In this document: positions 1 through 5,425 of the stretch, in pieces
Numbering within the stretch: the first letter of the stretch is position 1
Layout: every line of letters begins with the position of its first letter
Source of the DNA: Mycoplasmatota bacterium
GTDB lineage: Bacteria > Bacillota_I > Bacilli_A > RF39 > UBA660
Direction of reading: 5' to 3'
NCBI GenBank assembly: GCA_012510745.1
Contig: JAAZHK010000060.1
Location: 1-5,528, forward strand
Length of the DNA: 5,528 nt
Translations under genes and position numbers: made by a program
The notes under the pieces: model-generated
What the model saw: the letters and a program-made list of their open reading frames with translations, nothing else
What the model was told of the DNA's origin: nothing
Database searches by the model: none

Positions 1-111
1 GTTTCTGGTGGCTTACATGGCGTAGGAGCAAGCGTTGTTAATGCATTAAGTGAAAAATTAGAAGTTAAAATATATAAAAATGGAAATATTTATTATCAAA
101 ATTTTATTAAT
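1..111 (+). repeat. Direct repeat of an internal gyrB segment (copy at 953-1063)
   Basis: Bases 1-101 are identical to 953-1053. Base 102 differs (T versus A), 103-111 match again (tttattaat), and after that the sequences diverge completely into recF and gyrB respectively. The offset is 952 bp. The copy encodes the GyrB ATP-lid end (VSGGLHGVGASVVNALSEK) and is joined in frame to recF. The absence of any synonymous change over 101 bases points to a very recent duplication, or to a chimeric read or assembly-graph artefact, rather than an old fusion. Confidence 0.97.
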
Positions 112-636
112 CAAATTAATGAAAATTTAACAAACATATATTCAAATATTTCTTTAGAAGGTAAAATTAAACTAAAGTATATTCCAAATATAAATATTGA
201 AAGATATGATGAAATAACAATTAAAGAAATATTAAAAAAACTATATAAAGATAATTATAATAAAGAATTATCTCAGGGAACGACAATATATGGACCACAT
301 CGCGATGATTTTATTTTTTATTTAGATAATAAAGAAATGAAATTATATGCATCTCAAGGACAACAAAGAATAGCGATGATAGCTTTTAAACTAGCAGAAA
401 TAAAAATAATTCAAAACCAAAAAAAAATAAATCCAATTGTATTAATTGATGATATTTTTAATGAAATAGATCGAAAAAAGAAAAATAATATTTTAAAATT
501 AATTTTTGGTGATTATCAAATAATTATTACTACTACAGAATTAAAAGGTATAAATAGGAAAATAATAAACCACTCAAAAATTTTTGAAATAAAAGAAGGA
601 ACTATAAAAGAAAAGGGTGATAAAAATGACAAATGA
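1..636 (+). CDS. recF: DNA replication/repair protein RecF, C-terminal part (5' partial, chimeric left edge)
   Basis: RecF is an SMC-like ATPase that helps load RecA at single-stranded gaps (RecFOR pathway, cytoplasm). The frame is open from base 1 to the TGA at 634-636 (211 codons; the family is usually about 360-370 residues). RecF hallmarks are visible: GPHRDDF (292-312), the signature-like SQGQQR (352-369) followed by a KLAE helix, and a Walker B/D-loop stretch LIDDIFNEID (442-471). The N-terminal Walker A part is absent. Codons 1-34 are not RecF: they reproduce GyrB residues 110-143 almost exactly, and RecF-like sequence starts only around codon 35-37. The gene is therefore either cut by the window edge with a chimeric start, or truly broken; the sequence cannot decide. 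The stop overlaps the gyrB start by 11 nt, suggesting translational coupling. Identity of the C-terminal part is secure; integrity is not. Confidence 0.9.
   Translation, partial: VSGGLHGVGASVVNALSEKLEVKIYKNGNIYYQNFINQINENLTNIYSNISLEGKIKLKYIPNINIERYDEITIKEILKKLYKDNYNKELSQGTTIYGPHRDDFIFYLDNKEMKLYASQGQQRIAMIAFKLAEIKIIQNQKKINPIVLIDDIFNEIDRKKKNNILKLIFGDYQIIITTTELKGINRKIINHSKIFEIKEGTIKEKGDKNDK
615..621 (+). promoter_or_regulatory. Ribosome binding site of gyrB (GGTGAT type)
   Basis: GGGTGAT pairs with the 5' part of the anti-Shine-Dalgarno tail (complement of AGGAGGTGATC) rather than with the usual CCUCC core alone. Four A residues separate it from ATG 626. It lies inside the recF coding sequence and rules out the GTG at 617, which overlaps it. 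Confidence 0.75.
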
Positions 637-2539
637 ATATGATTCTTCATCAATTCAAGTATTAGAAGGTTTAGAGGCTGTTCGTAAAAGGCCAGGTATG
701 TATATTGGGACTACTGGAGAAAGAGGTCTTCATCATTTAGTGTGGGAAATAATTGATAATTCTATAGATGAGGCTCTTGCAGGTTATGCAAGTGCTATAG
801 AAGTTATTATTGAAAAAGGTAATGCAATAACTGTTATTGATAATGGACGAGGTATTCCTGTTGGAATTAATTCAAAAACAAAAAAATCTACAGTAGAAAC
901 AGTATATACCACTTTACATGCAGGAGGTAAATTTGGAGGTGGGGGATATAAAGTTTCTGGTGGCTTACATGGCGTAGGAGCAAGCGTTGTTAATGCATTA
1001 AGTGAAAAATTAGAAGTTAAAATATATAAAAATGGAAATATTTATTATCAAAAATTTATTAATGGTGGTAATCCAACGAAAGATTTAGAAATTATTGATG
1101 AATGTGATAAAAATAGAACAGGAACATCAGTTACTTTTAAACCAGATCCATTAATTTTTACAGAAACTACTATATTTAATTATGATATATTAAAAAGTCG
1201 TATAAGAGAATTAGCTTTTTTAAATAGAGGATTAACGATTACTTTAATAGATAGAAGAGACGACGAAAAAAAAGAAATATTCAAATATGATAATGGAATA
1301 AGTGAATATGTTGTTTTATTAAATAAAAATAAAAATCCTATCCATGAAACAATAATTGATGTTGTTGGAATTCAAGATAATATTTCATTAGAGGTAGCTT
1401 TACAATATAATGAATCCTATAATTCGTCAATTTACTCTTTTGTTAATAATATTACAACTCCTGAAGGTGGAACTCATGAAGAAGGTGTTAGAAGAGCTTT
1501 AACCCGAGTATTAAATAAGTATGCATCAACAGCAAATTTATTAAAACAAAATGAGGAACCTTTTAGTGGTGATGATGTTCGTGAAGGTATAACAATGATT
1601 ATATCTATTAAACATCCAAATCCTCAATTTGATGGCCAAACAAAAACAAAATTAGGTAATACTGAAGTTAGAAGTATTGCTGATAAAATTTTTTCTGAAA
1701 ATTTCGAACGCTTTTTATTAGAAAATCCAGATCAAGCTAAAAAAATTATTGAGAAAAATTTAACAGCAGCAAGAGCAAGAGTAGCAGCTAAAAAAGCTCG
1801 AGAATTAACAAGGAGAAAAGGTGGTTTAGAATTAACTAATCAATGGGGAAAATTAACTGATTGTTCCTCAAAGGACGCCTCTCTTTGCGAAATCTTTATT
1901 GTTGAAGGAGATTCTGCTGCAGGACCTGCTAAACAAGGACGTAATTCTGAATTCCAAGCAGTTTTACCGATTAGAGGAAAAATTTTAAATGTTGAAAAAG
2001 CAAGATTGGATAAAGTATTAAGCAATGAAGAAATAAGAAGTTTAATTACAGCTTTTGGTACTGGAATAGGGGAAGAATTTGATATTAGCAAATTACGTTA
2101 TAATAAAATTATTATAATGACAGATGCGGATGTTGATGGAGCACATATAAGAACTTTATTATTAACTTTTTTCTATAGATATTTTAAACCTTTAATAGAA
2201 AAGGGCCATATATATGCTGCCCAACCACCATTATTTAAAATATCTTATGGTAAAACGAATAAATATGTTTTAAATGAACAAGAATTAAATGAATATCTTG
2301 ATTCATTATCACCTGAAACAAAATATGAAATAACACGTATGAAGGGTCTTGGTGAAATGGATGCAAGAGAGTTAAGAGAAACAACAATGCATGTTGATTC
2401 AAGAATATTAGTTAAAATAACTCTAGAAGATGCTATTTTAGCGGATGAAATATTTCCGTTATTAATGGGAGAAGAGGTCGAACCTCGTAGAAAATTTATT
2501 GAAGATAATGCTTTAAATGTTAAGAATCTGGATGTATAG
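626..2539 (+). CDS. gyrB: DNA gyrase subunit B
   Basis: GyrB is the ATPase subunit of the A2B2 gyrase, which introduces negative supercoils. The 637-residue length is typical of Gram-positive GyrB, without the insert seen in gamma-proteobacteria. GHKL ATPase domain: VRKRPGMYIG (19-28), catalytic Glu41 and Asn45 in WEIIDNSIDE, Asp72 in DNGRGIPVG, and an ATP lid with GGKFGGGGYKVSGGLHGVG (100-118). The transducer domain holds QTKTKLGN (338-345) with the ATP-sensing lysine. The TOPRIM domain has EGDS at 427-430 with acidic Glu427, and DADVDG with Asp500, Asp502 and Asp504; the tail motif MKGLGEMDARELRETTM is at 572-588. The TOPRIM motif reads EGDSAAGPAK rather than the common EGDSAGGSAK, a conservative variant. 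A GTG at 617 could extend the protein by three residues, but ATG 626 is preferred because GGGTGAT at 615-621 is its Shine-Dalgarno site. The gene overlaps recF by 11 nt and precedes gyrA by 11 nt. ParE is the alternative, but the gyrA partner and recF neighbour favour GyrB. Confidence 0.98.
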   Translation: MTNEYDSSSIQVLEGLEAVRKRPGMYIGTTGERGLHHLVWEIIDNSIDEALAGYASAIEVIIEKGNAITVIDNGRGIPVGINSKTKKSTVETVYTTLHAGGKFGGGGYKVSGGLHGVGASVVNALSEKLEVKIYKNGNIYYQKFINGGNPTKDLEIIDECDKNRTGTSVTFKPDPLIFTETTIFNYDILKSRIRELAFLNRGLTITLIDRRDDEKKEIFKYDNGISEYVVLLNKNKNPIHETIIDVVGIQDNISLEVALQYNESYNSSIYSFVNNITTPEGGTHEEGVRRALTRVLNKYASTANLLKQNEEPFSGDDVREGITMIISIKHPNPQFDGQTKTKLGNTEVRSIADKIFSENFERFLLENPDQAKKIIEKNLTAARARVAAKKARELTRRKGGLELTNQWGKLTDCSSKDASLCEIFIVEGDSAAGPAKQGRNSEFQAVLPIRGKILNVEKARLDKVLSNEEIRSLITAFGTGIGEEFDISKLRYNKIIIMTDADVDGAHIRTLLLTFFYRYFKPLIEKGHIYAAQPPLFKISYGKTNKYVLNEQELNEYLDSLSPETKYEITRMKGLGEMDARELRETTMHVDSRILVKITLEDAILADEIFPLLMGEEVEPRRKFIEDNALNVKNLDV

Positions 2540-2546
2540 AGGTGAT
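2538..2546 (+). promoter_or_regulatory. Ribosome binding site of gyrA (AGAGGTGAT)
   Basis: AGAGGTGAT starts in the gyrB stop codon (TAG, 2537-2539) and is followed by AAAA and ATG 2551, the same GGTGATAAAAATG layout as in front of gyrB. It decides the gyrA start: a GTG at 2542 lies within the site and would be a false three-residue extension. Confidence 0.8.
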
Positions 2547-2550
2547 AAAA

Positions 2551-4980
2551 ATGATAGATAAAATGATTGATAGAAGAATTTCAGAGGAAATGAAAACTTC
2601 CTTTCTTGATTATTCGATGAGTGTTATTGTTGCAAGAGCTATTCCTGATGTAAGAGATGGCTTAAAACCAGTTCATAGAAGAATTTTATATACAATGTAT
2701 GAGGAAGGTATGACTCCAGATAAAAAACACCAAAAAAGTGCTAATGCTGTTGGTGCTGTTATGGGACATTACCATCCGCATGGAGATGTGGCTATATATG
2801 AAACAATGGTAAGAATGGGACAAGATTTTACTTATCGTCACACTTTAGTTGATGGGCATGGTAACTTTGGTTCAATTGATGGAGATTCAGCTGCAGCTTC
2901 GCGTTATACAGAAGCAAAATTATCTAAAATTTCTATGGAACTATTGAGAGATTTAAATAAAAACACAGTAGATTTTAAAGATAATTATGATGGTCAAAGA
3001 AAAGAACCAACAGTTTTACCTAGTCGCTTTCCAAATATTTTGGTTAATGGTAATATGGGCATTGCTGTCGGTATGGCTACTAATATTCCTCCTCATAATT
3101 TAGGAGAAGTAATTGATGGCTGTGTAGCGTATATAGATAATCCAGATATTTCTATCATTGAATTAATGGAATATGTAAAAGGACCTGATTTTCCTACCGA
3201 AGGAATTATTTTAGGAAACAGCGGAATAAAAAAAGCTTTTGAATCAGGTAGAGGAACTATTACAATTAGAGGAAAAGCCGAGATAGAAGAAAAAAATGGA
3301 AAAAATAGAATAATAATTACTGAAATTCCATATCAAGTTAACAAAAAAGTATTAATTACAAGAATAGCTGAATTAGTAAGGGATAAAGTAATAGAGGGCA
3401 TTTCAAATTTAAATGATGAATCAGCTTTAGAAGGTATTAAGATAGTAATAGATGTTAAAAAGGAATCCAATGCTAATGTTGTATTAAACAATTTATATAA
3501 GCATACCCAACTACAGACATCATATGGCATTAATTTTCTAATGTTAGTAGATGGAAGACCTCGAACTATGGATTTAAAAAGTATATTAGAAAAATATTTA
3601 GATCATCAAAAACAAATTATTTATAGGCGTACCCAATTTGATTTAGAAAAATGTGAAAAAAGATTTCATATTTTAGAAGGATTAAAAATAGCATTAAATA
3701 ATATAAATGAAGTAATTAAAATTATAAAAGCATCTAATAGTGATGATGAAGCACAAAAAAAATTAATGCAAACATTCAATCTTTCTGAAATACAAACTCA
3801 AGCAATATTAGAAATGAAATTAAGACGTTTAACTGGTTTAGAAAAGACTAAAATAGAAGACGAATTAACTGATTTATTACAACAAATTAAATTGTTAAAA
3901 GAAATATTAGCTGATGAAAAAAAAGTTCTTGATATAATTAAAAAAGAATTGATTGAAATTAAAGATAAATATAGTGACCCAAGAAAAACAAACATAGATA
4001 TGACTGCAATCGAATATATTGAAGACGAATCTTTAATTCCTGTTGAAAGTATAATTTTAACTATGACTAATAATGGCTATATTAAAAGAGTTAATACTGA
4101 TGTATATAGATCTCAAAATCGAGGAGGAGTTGGAATAAAAGGAATAACTACTAATGAAGAAGACTTTGTTAAAGATTTGATAACCATGAAAACACATGAT
4201 TATATTTTGTTTTTCTCAAACAAAGGAAAAGTCTATCGAACAAAAGGCTATGAAATTCCTCAATTTAGCAGACAATCTAAAGGACTGCCAATTGTTAATT
4301 TATTACCTCTTGAAAGAGAAGAAATTATTAATTCAGTAGTTATTATAGATGCTGAAAACGAATTAAATAAATATTTAACTTTTATTACAAAACAAGGGTT
4401 AATAAAAAGAACAGAAATATCAGAATATGAAAAAATTAGAAGTACCGGAAAAATTGCAATTTTATTAAAAGAAGAAGATGAATTAATATCCGTTATTAAA
4501 ACAACTGGTAATAATGAGATTATTATTGGAGCTTCTAATGGACGAATGGTTAGATTTAGCGAAGATGAAGTAAGATCAACAGGTAGAGTATCTTCAGGAG
4601 TTAAAGGAATTAATATTAATAATACAGAGTATGTTGTAGGTGCTGATCTTATTTTAGGAAATGAAAATGTTTTAGTAATTACAAAAAATGGTTATGGAAA
4701 ACAAACTTCTATTGCTGAATATCGTTTAACTCATCGAGGAGGCAAAGGTGTAAAGGCTTTAAATATAAATGATAAAAACGGAGAAATAGTTTCATTTCAA
4801 ACAGTTGTTGGTGAAGAAGATATAATGATAATAAGTGATAACGGAATTATTATTAGAATTCCATTAGAACAAATATCGACATTAAGAAGAGTTACTCAAG
4901 GTGTAAAATTAATAAATTTAAAGGATGATCAAAAAGTAGCTAATGCTACTAAAATAGCAAAAGAAGAATATGTAGATTAA
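2551..4980 (+). CDS. gyrA: DNA gyrase subunit A
   Basis: GyrA is the breakage-reunion and DNA-wrapping subunit of gyrase. The 809 residues cover both halves. The winged-helix/tower core has VIVARAIPDVRDGLKPVHRRILY (25-47), the catalytic Tyr119 in ASRYTEAKL, and LQTSYGINFLMLVDGRP (321-337). A coiled-coil region (about 365-475) follows. The C-terminal six-bladed wrapping domain begins near residue 500 and contains a GyrA box at 522-529 reading QNRGGVGI (canonical QRRGGKG-type) and a later blade motif THRGGKGV (727-734). The box and the adjacent gyrB argue for gyrase rather than topoisomerase IV ParC. In the quinolone-binding loop (HPHGDVAIYE, 75-84) the usual Ser/Ala is Val80, while the acidic Glu84 is kept. 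Start ATG 2551 is set by the Shine-Dalgarno site at 2538-2546; gyrA is cotranscribed with gyrB. The TAA stop lies inside the left arm of the first parS palindrome. Confidence 0.98.
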   Translation: MIDKMIDRRISEEMKTSFLDYSMSVIVARAIPDVRDGLKPVHRRILYTMYEEGMTPDKKHQKSANAVGAVMGHYHPHGDVAIYETMVRMGQDFTYRHTLVDGHGNFGSIDGDSAAASRYTEAKLSKISMELLRDLNKNTVDFKDNYDGQRKEPTVLPSRFPNILVNGNMGIAVGMATNIPPHNLGEVIDGCVAYIDNPDISIIELMEYVKGPDFPTEGIILGNSGIKKAFESGRGTITIRGKAEIEEKNGKNRIIITEIPYQVNKKVLITRIAELVRDKVIEGISNLNDESALEGIKIVIDVKKESNANVVLNNLYKHTQLQTSYGINFLMLVDGRPRTMDLKSILEKYLDHQKQIIYRRTQFDLEKCEKRFHILEGLKIALNNINEVIKIIKASNSDDEAQKKLMQTFNLSEIQTQAILEMKLRRLTGLEKTKIEDELTDLLQQIKLLKEILADEKKVLDIIKKELIEIKDKYSDPRKTNIDMTAIEYIEDESLIPVESIILTMTNNGYIKRVNTDVYRSQNRGGVGIKGITTNEEDFVKDLITMKTHDYILFFSNKGKVYRTKGYEIPQFSRQSKGLPIVNLLPLEREEIINSVVIIDAENELNKYLTFITKQGLIKRTEISEYEKIRSTGKIAILLKEEDELISVIKTTGNNEIIIGASNGRMVRFSEDEVRSTGRVSSGVKGININNTEYVVGADLILGNENVLVITKNGYGKQTSIAEYRLTHRGGKGVKALNINDKNGEIVSFQTVVGEEDIMIISDNGIIIRIPLEQISTLRRVTQGVKLINLKDDQKVANATKIAKEEYVD

Positions 4981-5013
4981 AAAACAATGTTTCACGTGAA
5001 ACATTGTTTTTTA
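4978..5013 (+). terminator. Probable terminator of recF-gyrB-gyrA, overlapping parS1
   Basis: A perfect 36-bp palindrome starts at the gyrA stop codon itself. As RNA it could fold into a long AU-rich stem closed by a small loop at CACGUG, with six U residues (5007-5012) on the 3' side. This is the expected place for an intrinsic terminator, but the stem has few GC pairs and the same bases are a parS site, so terminator activity is inferred. Confidence 0.5.
4988..5003. promoter_or_regulatory. parS: parS site 1 (ParB/Spo0J binding)
   Basis: TGTTTCACGTGAAACA is an exact match to the 16-bp consensus of bacterial centromere sites bound by ParB/Spo0J, the CTP-dependent clamp that spreads from parS and recruits ParA and SMC. 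It is the core of a 36-bp perfect palindrome (4978-5013). Location beside origin-proximal gyrBA fits the known clustering of parS. Confidence 0.95.
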
Positions 5014-5018
5014 TATAA

Positions 5019-5060
5019 TAAATTATTTCCCGGGAAATAATTTAATACAAATAATAAAAT
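5019..5060 (+). repeat. 42-bp direct repeat around Noc site 1 (partner 5178-5219)
   Basis: Bases 5019-5060 and 5178-5219 match at 40 of 42 positions; the two differences are adjacent (5047-5048 versus 5206-5207). The match covers the whole Noc palindrome plus an AT-rich tail on one side only, so it exceeds what a shared binding site requires and suggests that the parS-NBS unit arose by duplication. Confidence 0.85.
5025..5038. promoter_or_regulatory. Noc-binding site 1 (NBS)
   Basis: ATTTCCCGGGAAAT equals the Noc-binding consensus described for Bacillus subtilis. Noc is a ParB paralogue that mediates nucleoid occlusion of cell division and binds membrane. The core sits in a 26-bp perfect palindrome (5019-5044), centred 36 bp from parS1. 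It implies that the genome encodes a Noc-type protein in addition to ParB; no such gene is in the window. Confidence 0.88.
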
Positions 5061-5127
5061 ATATAAGGTAAAAGAAAAAGAGTTTATACAATTAAAAGTA
5101 AAAATCTAAAAAAAGTAAATTGTTCAA

Positions 5128-5143
5128 TGTTTCACGTGAAACA
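5128..5143. promoter_or_regulatory. parS: parS site 2 (ParB/Spo0J binding)
   Basis: A second exact TGTTTCACGTGAAACA, centred 140 bp from parS1, within a 34-bp perfect palindrome (5119-5152). The outer arms (TGTTCAA / TTGAACA) differ from those of parS1 but remain self-complementary. Confidence 0.95.
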
Positions 5144-5177
5144 TTGAACAATATTTTGTTAAATAAAGACGTTTATA

Positions 5178-5219
5178 TAAATTATTTCCCGGGAAATAAT
5201 TTAATGAAAATAATAAAAT
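5178..5219 (+). repeat. 42-bp direct repeat around Noc site 2 (partner 5019-5060)
   Basis: Second copy of the repeat described at 5019-5060, 159 bp downstream, with 40 of 42 bases identical. Confidence 0.85.
5184..5197. promoter_or_regulatory. Noc-binding site 2 (NBS)
   Basis: A second exact ATTTCCCGGGAAAT, in a 26-bp palindrome (5178-5203) identical to that of site 1. It is centred 55 bp from parS2 and 159 bp from the first Noc site, again between two parS sites. Confidence 0.88.
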
Positions 5220-5273
5220 TAAAAAAATATAATAAAAAGAATATTATAATAATTATAAATGCTTATTAATTAA

Positions 5274-5289
5274 TGTTTCACGTGAAACA
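5274..5289. promoter_or_regulatory. parS: parS site 3 (ParB/Spo0J binding)
   Basis: A third exact TGTTTCACGTGAAACA, centred 146 bp from parS2, in a 32-bp perfect palindrome (5266-5297) with TTAATTAA outer arms. Its right edge is 4 bp from the -35 element of the SRP RNA promoter, so ParB bound or spreading here could affect that promoter (inference). Confidence 0.95.
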
Positions 5290-5301
5290 TTAATTAAATA
5301 A

Positions 5302-5330
5302 TTGATAAATAATTAAAAATATTATAGAAT
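5302..5330 (+). promoter_or_regulatory. Vegetative promoter of the SRP RNA gene
   Basis: TTGATA (5302-5307) and TAGAAT (5325-5330) each match five of six bases of the -35 and -10 consensus and are separated by exactly 17 bp. The predicted start, 7 nt after the -10 box, is G5337, which is also the first base of the main SRP RNA stem. Two independent signals thus agree. Confidence 0.8.
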
Positions 5331-5336
5331 AATATT

Positions 5337-5410
5337 GGTGCAATAAAAGAAGTGGAAAAGGGTCAGGATTGGAAAATAGCAGCCCACCATTACGCTTTTA
5401 TGTGCACCTT
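5337..5410 (+). ncRNA. ffs: Signal recognition particle RNA, small bacterial (4.5S-like) type
   Basis: This RNA scaffolds Ffh and FtsY to target nascent membrane and secreted proteins. The diagnostic helix 8 is complete: GGG (5360-5362) pairs CCC (5383-5385), UCAGG (5363-5367) faces AGCAG (5378-5382) in the conserved symmetric loop that binds the Ffh M domain, and AUU/AAU closes a GGAA tetraloop (5371-5374). Outer helices are GGUGCA (5337-5342) with UGCACC (5403-5408), AUAAAAG (5343-5349) with CUUUUAU (5395-5401, one bulged G at 5402), and UGG (5353-5355) with CCA (5387-5389). At about 74 nt it lacks the Alu domain of the long Bacillus-type RNA. The 3' end is approximate: the terminal stem is followed by UUUAUUAU, then the tadA ribosome binding site. 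Confidence 0.95.
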
Positions 5411-5416
5411 TATTAT

Positions 5417-5421
5417 GGAGG
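5417..5421 (+). promoter_or_regulatory. Ribosome binding site of tadA (GGAGG)
   Basis: GGAGG lies 4 nt before ATG 5426 and only 1 nt before the in-frame ATG 5423, favouring 5426. It begins about 8 nt after the SRP RNA terminal stem. Confidence 0.7.
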
Positions 5422-5425
5422 AATG

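Larger units (their letters stand above)
4981..5336. other. Gene-free intergenic region carrying the parS/NBS array
   Basis: No credible coding sequence is present: the few ATGs open only into short peptides, some beginning inside the palindromes, and none has a Shine-Dalgarno site. Contents in order: parS1/terminator, NBS1, AT-rich spacer (about 5061-5118), parS2, spacer, NBS2, AT-rich spacer (about 5220-5265), parS3, and the SRP RNA promoter. I saw no DnaA boxes (TTATCCACA-type) on either strand, so this is probably not oriC itself. Confidence 0.85.

Noticed and set aside
617..625. Upstream GTG start for gyrB (and GTG 2542 for gyrA)
   Set aside because: Each GTG lies within the Shine-Dalgarno sequence itself; ATG 626 and ATG 2551 are correctly spaced and fit the family N-termini.
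1840..2091. Antisense open frame inside gyrB, and similar ones inside gyrA (3333-3530, 3798-3995)
   Set aside because: They are shadows of strongly conserved coding sequence on the other strand, with no family motifs or plausible ribosome binding sites.
4987..5040. Short ORF (MFHVKHCF...) starting inside the parS1 palindrome
   Set aside because: The 17-residue frame is a by-product of the parS sequence ATGTTTCACGTGAAACAT. It has no Shine-Dalgarno site, and the equivalent ATGs at parS2 and parS3 stop after six codons.
5204..5269. Lys/Ile-rich ORF of about 21 codons between NBS2 and parS3
   Set aside because: Composition is what random AT-rich DNA gives, there is no ribosome binding site, and it overlaps the Noc-site repeat tail.
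4981..5336. Possible oriC, CRISPR array or riboswitch in the intergenic region
   Set aside because: No DnaA-box cluster is visible, the repeats are palindromic protein-binding sites with irregular spacers rather than CRISPR repeats, and no gene with a leader follows except the SRP RNA.
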